From Thermofilaceae archaeon (lineage in GTDB: Archaea > Thermoproteota > Thermoprotei > Thermofilales > Thermofilaceae), in contig JALURH010000010.1 of the NCBI GenBank assembly GCA_027017025.1, positions 1 through 6,731 of the forward strand: DNA of 6,731 bases. Reading direction: 5' to 3'. The notes under the pieces are model-generated. The model saw only the letters and a program-made list of their open reading frames with translations, made no database searches and had not been told where the DNA came from. This document shows positions 1 to 5,415 of this stretch, one piece after another. Every line of letters starts with the position of its first letter. The first letter of the stretch is position 1. A program made the translations under genes and the position numbers.

Positions 1-128
1 CTTCTAAACTACACCTACTCTACGGCGTTAGGGGTAACGCACTGCTGGCTAGGCAGAGAGACCCCAAGCCCAGGAAAATAAGGGTGAAGCCGCATAAGGG
101 AGGCGTTGTAGCTTACGCTGTTTACTAG
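1..128 (+). CDS. C-terminal end of an unrecognised protein (5' partial)
   Basis: An open frame enters at the left edge (codons in phase with base 3) and runs 41 codons to a TAG at 126-128. The peptide is basic, with a lysine/arginine-rich stretch around RDPKPRKIRVKPHKGG, and it ends in a hydrophobic VVAYAVY. Codon choice (AGG, CTA, ATA, AAG) fits the neighbouring genes, which supports it as a real coding end. The basic tail could contact nucleic acid, but no family can be named from this fragment. It converges on fae. Confidence is limited because only 41 codons are visible and the start lies outside the window. Confidence 0.5.
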   Translation, partial: SKLHLLYGVRGNALLARQRDPKPRKIRVKPHKGGVVAYAVY

Positions 129-311
129 CTCTAGTGTTCTAGCCACCTACCCCAAGCATAAAAAGATATATCGCAAGAGCACCATCTCTAGTGAGCCCCA
201 CTCCCACAGCATAAGTGCCTTTAGCTGCATGGCATGTTGCTGGAGAGCAGACCCCCATAAAAAATCTTAAGTTGACAGCACCGGTTCAGCTAAATAAAAA
301 TATTTAAATTT
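129..311. other. Intergenic region with TATA-like box and foldable GC-richer segment
   Basis: This gap lies between two converging genes, so no promoter is expected here, yet a TATA-like ATAAAAAGATATA sits at 158-170 on the + strand. About 25 bases downstream begins a GC-richer stretch (about 185-256) that can form nested stems: TCTC 185-188 with GAGA 243-246, AGTG 190-193 with CACT 199-202, CAGCA 207-211 with TGCTG 238-242, and GTGCC 215-219 with GGCAT 231-235 (one G-U pair). It could be a small RNA starting near 185-190 and stopping at the T-rich stretch near 300-312. A 39-codon frame on the minus strand (258 to 139) overlaps it, starting MGVCSPATC, with no ribosome site. No tRNA or C/D-box signature was found. 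The AT-rich 291-312 can serve as a terminator in both directions. Confidence 0.3.
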
Positions 312-800
312 TTAAGCAAATGGGTGCTTAGCTTTGTCTTTCTTCTCAAGTACTTCCTCTACTTTAGGCTCCTTAGCGAAGGCTCTCTTTATAGCCAGTT
401 TTGTTGCTTCATAATTGTATTCATATATTTTCTTCTTATCCTTTGCCTTCCAGTGGATAAATACTGAGACTATTATTACAATATCCTCTACAATGTCCTT
501 CGGTATTATCCCCTCAGCTACGCAGTCAGCAACAGCTTTTGCTACAGCAGCTTGTGCCGGCCCAAACATGAGTTCAGCCTGGAAAGCATTCTTTATAGTC
601 ACCTTGTTTACAATTAGGGTAGAGGGTTTAGGCTGTAGATTAGGTTCTAGAACTGCTAGGAGAGGGGTATGTCCCTCCCGCGGAGAAGCTAAGGAGGTAC
701 TAAAAGCATAGCCTACTGGCCCATCTTTGTCCCCAATTACTAGATCGATGTGCGCAACCTCGTTTCCCTCCCCTACTAGTGCTTCTCCAACTAGTAGCAT
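312..800 (-). CDS. fae: Formaldehyde-activating enzyme (stand-alone Fae)
   Basis: Fae catalyses the condensation of formaldehyde with tetrahydromethanopterin (or a similar archaeal pterin) to the methylene form, in the cytoplasm. The 162-residue protein has the family's full length and hallmark motifs: VGEALVGEGNEVAHIDL near the N-terminus with the conserved catalytic-type His17, NKVTIKNAFQAELMFGPAQ at about 65-83, VAEGIIP at 94-100, VFIHW at 113-117, and YNYEATKLAI at 128-137. It ends in HPFA, as Fae proteins commonly do. It is not fused to hexulose-phosphate synthase, so an H4MPT-linked role is more likely than a ribose-phosphate role. The ATG at 800 is supported by a GGTGA ribosome site at 805-809. 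It is divergent from fdhD and appears monocistronic. Identification is very secure; the carrier is inferred from the family. Confidence 0.96.
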   Translation of the reverse strand: MLLVGEALVGEGNEVAHIDLVIGDKDGPVGYAFSTSLASPREGHTPLLAVLEPNLQPKPSTLIVNKVTIKNAFQAELMFGPAQAAVAKAVADCVAEGIIPKDIVEDIVIIVSVFIHWKAKDKKKIYEYNYEATKLAIKRAFAKEPKVEEVLEKKDKAKHPFA

Positions 801-804
801 TGTT

Positions 805-809
805 TCACC
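805..809 (-). promoter_or_regulatory. Ribosome binding site of fae
   Basis: GGTGA on the minus strand, four bases upstream of the ATG at 800, matches the archaeal anti-Shine-Dalgarno core (UCACC). It decides the start codon, because the overlapping ATG at about 812 is in a different frame. Confidence 0.65.
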
Positions 810-856
810 ATATATTTCCTAAAAAATATTATTATTAAATATTATCATTAACACTT

Positions 857-873
857 TCTAAAAAGTTTTTTCG
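857..873 (-). promoter_or_regulatory. Putative fae promoter (BRE/TATA)
   Basis: Read on the minus strand, CGAAAAAA (BRE-like purine/A-rich) is followed by CTTTTTAGA, a TATA-like box at 857-865. Transcription would start near 835-840 and give a leader of about 35-40 bases that contains the GGTGA site. This is an inference from spacing only; the surrounding DNA is very AT-rich, so chance matches are likely. Confidence 0.4.
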
Positions 874-949
874 TATATTGATTATCCCAGTCTCTTTCAT
901 AGAGATCCGCAAATTATACCAGAATTTTTGCCAGAAAAAATGTGTACTC

Positions 950-960
950 CACTATAAAGC
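950..960 (+). promoter_or_regulatory. Putative fdhD promoter TATA box
   Basis: CTATAAAG at 952-959 would place transcription start near 980 and give a leader of about 35 bases. A second weaker candidate, ATTATATG near 969-976, would start near 1000. The leader has no Shine-Dalgarno site; it carries TCCCCTCC at 991-998, which resembles the anti-SD rather than the SD. GGGGA (976-980) and TCCCC (991-995) form a short inverted repeat near the predicted start and could be an operator or hairpin. Confidence 0.35.
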
Positions 961-1014
961 CTTCAAACATTATATGGGGAACTATTCATATCCCCTCCAA
1001 GTAATATTCTAGGT

Positions 1015-1791
1015 ATGGTTATTTCTACTAAAGTCGGTGGGGTACGGATCCTAAAGGACGCTAAAGTGGTTGTAGAGGATAATGTAGCCCTAGATCTACC
1101 CATCAATATATTTGTAGATAATAAACATATACTTACTTTATTCGGTGTACCACAGAACCTAGAGGATCTAGCAATTGGATATCTACTTGGTGAGGGGATA
1201 GTAAGTACATTAGATGAAGTAGAGTCAGTATCTATTGAGAACACAGATATAAGTATATATTTGTCTCCGGAAGCTAAGCCTAGGCTAGAAAAATATGGTA
1301 GCGCCAGGCTGGTTCTATCGTCCTGTGGATCACTTGAAGACTACTTTAATGTTCTAAGCAGAGGCTCTGTACCCTACGTTTTGTCGAGGCATAGGGTATG
1401 TGCTGGAAGACTTGTTGAAATAGTTAGGGATTTTATAGCTGGAAGAAGTTTTCCACGTAGCGAATTAGCGTTACATACGGCAGCTATAGTAGTGAGTAAT
1501 GAGTTTAGAGTCTATAGGGAGGATGTAAGTAGGCACGCTGTTATAGATAAGGTTATTGGTGGAGCAGCTAGAGAGGGTGTAGATTTCGGGGAAGCAATAC
1601 TAGTAACTTCTGGTAGGCTATCGGCAGATATGGTTTTAAAAGCCAGTAGGGTAGGTATACCTATAGCGGTTTCGCTACGTGGCCCCCTATTCTCGGGTAT
1701 ATATGTTGCCCTGCGGACTGGAGTAACCGTAGTTAGTGTACCGAGGGGGAAGGGAGCTACGGTCTATACGTATCCTGAAAGAATAAAATAG
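1015..1791 (+). CDS. fdhD: FdhD-family formate dehydrogenase maturation (sulfurtransferase) protein
   Basis: FdhD passes sulfur from a cysteine desulfurase to the Mo/W-bis-PGD cofactor of formate dehydrogenase and is needed for its activity. The 258 residues are close to normal length. Family motifs are clear: LEDLAIGYLLGEGIV at 49-63, YREDVSRHAVIDKVIG at 167-182 (family REDvGRHNAlDKviG), and LVTSGRLSADMVLKASR at 196-212, then GIPIAVSLRGP. Two usual motifs are altered. The CxxC that carries sulfur in E. coli FdhD is SSCGSLEDY here, with one cysteine (C104); C129 is the only other cysteine. The TGGxHAA segment is degraded, leaving LALHTAAI (H154). The ATG at 1015 is the first start after an in-frame stop, but no ribosome site precedes it. 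It may need only one cysteine, use another sulfur path, or act on a different molybdoenzyme. The family is secure, the exact target is not. Confidence 0.92.
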   Translation: MVISTKVGGVRILKDAKVVVEDNVALDLPINIFVDNKHILTLFGVPQNLEDLAIGYLLGEGIVSTLDEVESVSIENTDISIYLSPEAKPRLEKYGSARLVLSSCGSLEDYFNVLSRGSVPYVLSRHRVCAGRLVEIVRDFIAGRSFPRSELALHTAAIVVSNEFRVYREDVSRHAVIDKVIGGAAREGVDFGEAILVTSGRLSADMVLKASRVGIPIAVSLRGPLFSGIYVALRTGVTVVSVPRGKGATVYTYPERIK

Positions 1792-2107
1792 AGCTAGAAA
1801 TAGCAGAATGGGAATTCCATGTGTTAGCTTTACAATTAGCTTTATTGTCTCTTCACGACTTTGATGGTAACAGGTTTTCCAGCTTCAAAATATATCCCAG
1901 TGTATGAGTTAACTTCTCTAGCTAGGGCTTTGAGGAAACTAGCTATGGGGAAACTACTCAATACGTATAGGGTATTGGTAGTATATGAAGACTGGATTTG
2001 GAGTAACCTAGCGCTTTATGAGGTATGATAAAGGCTGGAAGTTTAGCTATAAAAATCCTTCTGGAGAAATTCGAGGAAAGCTTAAAGAAAGTTGAGAAAT
2101 AGATTAC
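1792..2107 (+). pseudogene. Gene debris: short overlapping frames between fdhD and vapC
   Basis: This 316-base stretch has no long gene, but three protein-like frames on the + strand follow each other. Frame A runs from the fdhD stop to a TGA at 1905-1907 (…EWEFHVLALQLALLSLHD…). Frame B, in a different phase, has an ATG at 1864 and stops at 2026-2028 (54 codons, with KLLNTYRVLVVYEDWIWSN). Frame C starts with an ATG at 2025, overlapping that stop as ATGA, and ends at 2100-2102 (25 codons, a charged helix ending LLEKFEESLKKVEK). A and C share a phase and B is shifted, so one decayed gene with two frameshifts fits as well as two tiny genes. No family was recognised. No ribosome sites support A or B. 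It separates two converging genes. Confidence 0.35.
2025..2102 (+). CDS. Possible 25-residue peptide, or tail of a decayed gene
   Basis: The ATG overlaps the stop of the preceding 54-codon frame by the ATGA arrangement typical of coupled genes. The peptide starts MIKAGSLAIKILLEKF and continues as a lysine/glutamate-rich amphipathic helix. Codon use is like the neighbours. It is too short to classify. It could be the C-terminal part of the frame ending at 2028 after a frameshift. Confidence 0.2.
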   Translation: MIKAGSLAIKILLEKFEESLKKVEK

Positions 2108-2503
2108 TTATCTAAGGGATCTATAGCATCTAATATCTACATGTTTCCTACAGTAATCGATTACTAGGTGGAGAGCTGAGAGAAATTCTTGTCCAGCAAC
2201 TATCTCATCTAACTCATTAAATGTTTCAATTAATCCCTCTACAAGAACCTTAGCGTCAACAATCCTAGCTGCAGCATAGGCTGTTCGAGTAGTTATTACC
2301 TGTTTGTTTGGTAGTATAAGCTCTCCCTTCCCCACCATAAGTTCTCCTAATTTAAGGGCATCGAAGACCTCCCATGGAACTGCTAGGAAACCTTCATACC
2401 CTGTATCTAATACAGCTAATACTTCGCCTTCACTTGGATACCTTTCCCCGAGTAATGGGTTCTCTAAAACTATTCTCAAGAAAATAGTTGTATCTATTAT
2501 CAA
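2108..2503 (-). CDS. PIN-domain-like protein, probable VapC-type toxin
   Basis: The 131-residue protein opens with MIIDTTIFLRIVLEN, the first strand of a PIN domain with the metal-binding Asp4, and has an acidic helix WEVFDALKLGE (E45) where PIN nucleases carry their second acidic residue. VapC toxins are Mg-dependent RNases. The start is a TTG overlapping the upstream gene's TGA (TTGA), with an AGGTG site nine bases before it; an in-frame TAG three codons upstream excludes an earlier start. It sits directly after a ribbon-helix-helix gene, the standard antitoxin-toxin order. The C-terminal half is atypical: the usual DAxxxAxA segment appears as EFLSALHLVIDYC (E106, D116) and the protein ends in RCYRSLR without a clear TxDxxF. 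A family variant, a weak nuclease or a late frameshift are all possible. Confidence 0.7.
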   Translation of the reverse strand: MIIDTTIFLRIVLENPLLGERYPSEGEVLAVLDTGYEGFLAVPWEVFDALKLGELMVGKGELILPNKQVITTRTAYAAARIVDAKVLVEGLIETFNELDEIVAGQEFLSALHLVIDYCRKHVDIRCYRSLR

Positions 2504-2820
2504 ATTCTTCTACACCTTAACCCAAATCTCCTCCGCAAACTAGGAGGAGGGGAGGAGATTATCCTTACGCTTCTTGGATTAACGCCGATCTCCCTGAGTT
2601 TATCAGCTAGGTCGTAGAGTGATTTAGCCTCAGCTATTACCCTCCCATCTTTAATTGCCCTAAATACTTTCTCCTCGACGTTAAGCGATTTTATATAGAA
2701 CCATAATGCGTCCTCAACAAATTTCGATAATGCTCCTTTCTTGATTTTACCTTCCCCGCTAACTAACTTCCTGATCTCCCTCTCAAGCTCATCACTTATA
2801 ACTATAGTGATGGTACCCAT
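2500..2820 (-). CDS. Ribbon-helix-helix (CopG/VapB-like) antitoxin
   Basis: Residues 1-45 show the RHH pattern: a short strand MGTITIVISDELEREI, then a helix, a turn with GKIKKGALSKF, and a second helix FVEDALWFYI. Such proteins dimerise, bind operator DNA by the N-terminal strand, and repress their own operon. Residues 46-106 form a tail (VFRAIKDGRVIAEAKSLYDLADKL…) likely to bind the partner toxin; it ends very basic, with RRRFGLRCRR. The length of 106 residues is at the long end for VapB-like proteins. Its stop overlaps the PIN gene's start by three bases. The ATG at 2820 lies about 25 bases from a TATA box, so the message is probably leaderless. The fold is fairly sure; the antitoxin role rests on the pairing. 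Confidence 0.78.
   Translation of the reverse strand: MGTITIVISDELEREIRKLVSGEGKIKKGALSKFVEDALWFYIKSLNVEEKVFRAIKDGRVIAEAKSLYDLADKLREIGVNPRSVRIISSPPPSLRRRFGLRCRRI
2513..2517 (-). promoter_or_regulatory. Ribosome binding site of the vapC-like gene
   Basis: AGGTG on the minus strand, nine bases before the TTG at 2503 and inside the end of the antitoxin gene, supports the rare TTG start and translational coupling of the pair. Confidence 0.55.
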
Positions 2821-2840
2821 AGAAAAAATACTATTTAAAT

Positions 2841-2860
2841 AATATTTAAAGTTTAAAGTT
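2841..2860 (-). promoter_or_regulatory. Putative promoter of the RHH/PIN operon
   Basis: On the minus strand AACTTTAAAC is followed by TTTAAATATT, a strong TATA-like match centred near 2847. Initiation 25-27 bases downstream falls at the ATG (2820), so the mRNA is predicted to be leaderless, in line with the absence of a Shine-Dalgarno site there. Confidence 0.45.
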
Positions 2861-2890
2861 TAGAACAACATTTAACAAGAATTTGTTCTA
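2861..2890. repeat. Perfect 8-bp inverted repeat, candidate antitoxin operator
   Basis: TAGAACAA (2861-2868) and TTGTTCTA (2883-2890) are exact reverse complements with a 14-base spacer, centres 22 bases apart (about two helical turns). It lies immediately upstream of the BRE/TATA of the RHH gene, where an RHH dimer pair could bind. It also lies about 40 bases past the rhodanese stop, but an AT-rich 8-bp stem with a 14-base loop would be a poor terminator at high temperature. Confidence 0.5.
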
Positions 2891-2930
2891 GGAATCATCA
2901 TTTAAGTATTCGATGTTAAGGTAGATCCAA

Positions 2931-3704
2931 CTACCTTTGGAGGAACACTACCTTGGGCATCGTGGGGTCAGATCCCCACTCATTATAAGATAGGTAATAG
3001 TTGAGTACTTTCTCGTAGCCAGCTATGAAGAGACCATATCTTACAAGTGCTGAAGCTGTTCCTTCGTTACAGTAGGTTATGATACTATCTGTCACCCTTA
3101 TCCCCCTTTCGGAGAAGATACTGGAAATCTCCTCAGGGTTTTTCAGTACTCTCCTGTATCCCGCTACGAGTAGCCAGGGAATATTTATAGCGCGGGGTAT
3201 GTGCCCCATTAGGTACTCCTCTCTACTCCTAGTATCCACGATTATGGCCTCGCCGCTATGTATTAATTGAAGTAATTTTTCCTTGGTTAAGACCCTATTA
3301 TCATCTAGGGTAGCTACGTAATTCGTTGGATACATCTTAGGTTTCTCCCTAGAGATCTTGCCTCCCTCCTCTACATATATGCTATAGGTTCTATCGAGTA
3401 GACCCAGCTTCTCGTGCCCATATATCTCTAGGGTGTAGAGGAACCTAGCGGCTTTTACCCCACCTGAGTCGTCGTAGGCTACTACCCACTGGTTAGGCTC
3501 TATACCGCTACTAGATAATATAGACTCTATCTCCCTTCTAGAGGGGATATCGAGCGCTAGACCCCGTATTTTCACTACTCTGGAGAGAGGTATAGATACT
3601 GCACCCGGTATGTGTCCAGCCCTATACTCGATAGCTCTTCTCGTGTCTACGAGAACAGCATCTATGTTAAACACTTCTTCGGGTGTAAATAACCTGAATA
3701 TCAT
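2931..3704 (-). CDS. Tandem-domain rhodanese, thiosulfate/3-mercaptopyruvate sulfurtransferase-like
   Basis: These enzymes move sulfane sulfur from thiosulfate or 3-mercaptopyruvate to an acceptor through a cysteine persulfide. The 257 residues hold two rhodanese domains. Domain 1 (about 5-115) has the VDTRRAIEYRAGHIPGA motif, and its active loop reads AYDDSGG with Asp instead of Cys, so it is structural only. Domain 2 (about 138-250) has VDTRSREEYLMGHIPRA and the catalytic Cys212 in YCNEGTAS, followed by the family's tail motif YNEWGSDPTMP. The active loop is neither the classical CRxGxR of thiosulfate enzymes nor the CGSGVTA of mercaptopyruvate enzymes, so the donor is undecided. The protein has no signal peptide and is cytoplasmic. 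The ATG at 3704 is close to a TATA box, so the mRNA is leaderless or nearly so. It diverges from the acetyltransferase gene. Confidence 0.9.
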   Translation of the reverse strand: MIFRLFTPEEVFNIDAVLVDTRRAIEYRAGHIPGAVSIPLSRVVKIRGLALDIPSRREIESILSSSGIEPNQWVVAYDDSGGVKAARFLYTLEIYGHEKLGLLDRTYSIYVEEGGKISREKPKMYPTNYVATLDDNRVLTKEKLLQLIHSGEAIIVDTRSREEYLMGHIPRAINIPWLLVAGYRRVLKNPEEISSIFSERGIRVTDSIITYCNEGTASALVRYGLFIAGYEKVLNYYLSYNEWGSDPTMPKVVFLQR

Positions 3705-3727
3705 TTCTATAGACTTAGGTACTGGAG

Positions 3728-3738
3728 ATATTTTAATC
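3728..3738 (-). promoter_or_regulatory. Putative rhodanese promoter TATA box
   Basis: GATTAAAATATC on the minus strand near 3728-3738 lies about 28 bases from the ATG at 3704, which gives a leader of only a few bases. No Shine-Dalgarno site is present, which fits. Confidence 0.4.
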
Positions 3739-3847
3739 TGGGGTCTAGGCGTTAATGCTTTAGGGATGCAACATTTACCACAATTTGGATGAGCTCTGCG
3801 TGTACAGCTGTGGCTGTGCTATGGCTCTTATAATTAGACAAACGATA

Positions 3848-3858
3848 CTCTTAATTAA
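3848..3858 (+). promoter_or_regulatory. Putative acetyltransferase promoter TATA box
   Basis: CTCTTAATTAATC at about 3848-3860 predicts initiation near 3878-3880, just before the AGGTG site. An alternative box CTTATAATTAG at about 3827-3837 would give a leader of about 35 bases; the sequence does not decide between them. Confidence 0.3.
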
Positions 3859-3880
3859 TCTTCTACTCCATTAATCAAAA

Positions 3881-3885
3881 AGGTG
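3881..3885 (+). promoter_or_regulatory. Ribosome binding site that sets the acetyltransferase start
   Basis: AGGTG lies six bases before the ATG at 3892. The longer reading from the GTG at 3883 would begin inside this site, so ATG 3892 is the better start. Confidence 0.55.
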
Positions 3886-3891
3886 TCTGTA

Positions 3892-4524
3892 ATGCAGTTA
3901 GTTATAAAGTCTGCTACTCAGGACAATTTAGAGGATATACTTAGTCTATACTACAAGTTTTTTAAAGAATTAAGATCTAGACAGGGCTTATCCCCTCGTG
4001 GTATCGATGAGTATAGGGAAGAAGTTAGAGAATTTCTTCAGAGAGACCAGATATTTGTAGCCTTTTTAGAGGAAAAACCTGTGGGATTTATCCATATTTC
4101 GAAGAGAGAAGGAGCTCATTGGTTAGAGGAGCTTTATGTTGTTCCAGATTACCGCGGTATGGGTATAGGGAGGAAACTTGTCGAAAAAGCTGAAAACTAC
4201 ATAAAAAAGCGGGATTCAGCGGCATACATAATGGTGCTCCCACAGGATAAGGCTGCCATAGAGTTCTGGATACATATAGGCTATAAAGTACTTAACACCA
4301 TTGAGTTAGCAAAAGATCTAAACTCTATACAAGAGGAGGATACCCGCGTATTCGAGGTCTTTGGCTACCCATTCTATATTTGGAGATGGCGCAAAGAGGG
4401 TTATGATGAGGTAGAGAGGAAGTACTTAGAAACTCTCGAAAAATTCTATAAGCTTGGTGGTACACGTAGACTCTACCTAGAGATAGTTACCGCCGCACTT
4501 AGAAAGTGGATTAATAGGCAGTAG
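3892..4524 (+). CDS. GNAT-family N-acetyltransferase with C-terminal extension
   Basis: GNAT enzymes transfer an acetyl group from acetyl-CoA to an amine. From the preferred ATG the protein has 210 residues (213 from the GTG at 3883). Numbering from the ATG, the acetyl-CoA-binding motif A is LEELYVVPDYRGMGIGRKLV at about 78-97, with the R-G-M-G-I-G pyrophosphate loop, and motif B is AAIEFWIHIGYK at about 121-132. The domain ends near 140. The remaining 70 or so residues, with an aromatic YPFYIWRWRKEGYDEV segment and a basic helix, lie beyond the usual fold. A simple small GNAT has about 150 residues. The extension may set substrate or partner; the substrate is unknown. The gene converges on the CofE-like gene with only 12 bases between stops, containing the palindrome GCCTAGGC. 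Confidence 0.88.
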   Translation: MQLVIKSATQDNLEDILSLYYKFFKELRSRQGLSPRGIDEYREEVREFLQRDQIFVAFLEEKPVGFIHISKREGAHWLEELYVVPDYRGMGIGRKLVEKAENYIKKRDSAAYIMVLPQDKAAIEFWIHIGYKVLNTIELAKDLNSIQEEDTRVFEVFGYPFYIWRWRKEGYDEVERKYLETLEKFYKLGGTRRLYLEIVTAALRKWINRQ

Positions 4525-4536
4525 GCCTAGGCTGGC
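4525..4536. other. Twelve-base convergent junction with an 8-bp palindrome
   Basis: Only GCCTAGGCTGGC separates the acetyltransferase stop from the CofE-like stop, and the first eight bases are self-complementary. There is no poly-T tract on either strand, so the transcripts of the two genes must overlap at their 3' ends. Confidence 0.4.
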
Positions 4537-5415
4537 TTAATAGACTCTACGTGCTATTACAATAGGATAGTGAGGTATGCTTTCAAGCATTTCCCACGTT
4601 ACACCAGTGAGTGTGGTGCCAAATCTCGCAGCCATTTCCCATACACTACGCCCAGCACCTCGGCCCCTAGTTTTCTCAGCTACCCTATTTAATTTTAGTA
4701 ATTCGTCGAGAGATATATCTTCTCCTGAGATAGCTACTGGAGTAGGGCTACTCTTCACCTTTAGGGTATTACATATAACGTATGTTATAAAGCCGCCGAA
4801 GTTTCTAATACCTTTAATTGACGTAGGACGTATAGAGATGCATAGTCTATTCCAGATGTAGCATCTATCGGAGTCCACTATTACTATAGTTACATTGACA
4901 CCTAGCTTTTTTCCTATAAATTCCCTAATGTTACTGGCTTCTTTTTCGGGTTCGCGTAGGGGTAAACAAACATATGCGTAGGGTAGGTTAGAACCATCTA
5001 TACCTCCCTCAGATCCAAAACATAGTGCATTAAGGAAGCCGGAGAATCTTAGTGCAACCTGCTTATGTCTTGCACCATAATCCAGGGGATATTTGCGGAG
5101 AAACTCCATAATATCTCTTCTTAAACCACATAGTGGCCCGAGGATATAACCCCAAGCAAATCTCATCCATATCCTTGCTATCAGTTTAGCTAATAGGCTA
5201 GGCTTTACCTTGTCTTCATCCACTATATTCCCCTTAGCTGTGGAGATAGCTTTTTCAGAGATGAACACTATATCTCCATCCTTGATCCCTACTTTCCTTA
5301 GGGATCTAGCTATATCTTCAAGGTAATTAAACCCAGGTCTCCAATATCTTGTTCTTATAGCTCTTACAATATACCTCTTATCGTTAATCTTTACTTTCCT
5401 TAATAACTTAACCAC
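4537..5415 (-). CDS. CofE-family protein (coenzyme F420-0:L-glutamate ligase-like), long divergent form
   Basis: CofE adds glutamate to F420-0 with GTP and a divalent metal, in the cytoplasm. Recognisable family elements, in order, are DGDIVFISEKAISTAKGN at 46-63 (family DGDI…qKivSKAEGr), GGIDGSNLP at 137-145 (family aGIDaSN), LPLREPEKEASNIREFI at 151-167 (family LLP.dPd.SA..iR), and IVIVDSDR at 177-184. The 292 residues exceed the usual ~250; the excess includes a long N-terminal part and an insert around RIWMRFAWGYILGPLCG. Motif positions are conserved but residues differ (EK for qK, GLRRD for the usual KD/R segment), so it may be an F420 ligase or a relative with another acceptor. The start is GTG at 5415: an in-frame TAA lies two codons upstream, and no ribosome site is seen. 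It is divergent from cooC. Confidence 0.8.
   Translation of the reverse strand: MVKLLRKVKINDKRYIVRAIRTRYWRPGFNYLEDIARSLRKVGIKDGDIVFISEKAISTAKGNIVDEDKVKPSLLAKLIARIWMRFAWGYILGPLCGLRRDIMEFLRKYPLDYGARHKQVALRFSGFLNALCFGSEGGIDGSNLPYAYVCLPLREPEKEASNIREFIGKKLGVNVTIVIVDSDRCYIWNRLCISIRPTSIKGIRNFGGFITYVICNTLKVKSSPTPVAISGEDISLDELLKLNRVAEKTRGRGAGRSVWEMAARFGTTLTGVTWEMLESIPHYPIVIARRVY

Larger units (their letters stand above)
3705..3882. promoter_or_regulatory. Divergent control region between rhodanese and acetyltransferase genes
   Basis: Besides the promoters near its two ends, the middle is GC-richer than its flanks (about 3790-3827) and contains a small hairpin, ACAGC (3804-3808), loop TGTG, GCTGT (3813-3817). 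It might be a shared regulator site; no known operator was recognised. Confidence 0.25.

Noticed and set aside
139..258. 39-codon minus-strand frame as a gene
   Set aside because: It has an ATG but no ribosome site and no recognisable family, and it overlaps the candidate structured segment; kept only as a remark in the intergenic entry.
185..300. tRNA in the left intergenic region (GGTTCAGC near 284-291 resembles a T-arm)
   Set aside because: No matching T stem, anticodon arm or acceptor stem can be built around it.
415..711. 98-codon frame on the + strand
   Set aside because: It lies wholly inside fae on the opposite strand; fae is an unmistakable family member, so this is a shadow.
963..1244. 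93-codon frame on the minus strand
   Set aside because: Serine/threonine-rich mirror of the fdhD coding sequence, with no family features and no ribosome site.
2304..2543. 79-codon frame on the + strand
   Set aside because: Antisense to the PIN gene and the end of the RHH gene; low-complexity serine-rich composition typical of a shadow.
3610..3792. 60-codon frame on the + strand crossing the rhodanese start
   Set aside because: Mostly antisense to the conserved rhodanese N-terminus; no domain and no ribosome site.
4577..4861. 94-codon frame on the + strand
   Set aside because: Antisense to the conserved part of the CofE-like gene.
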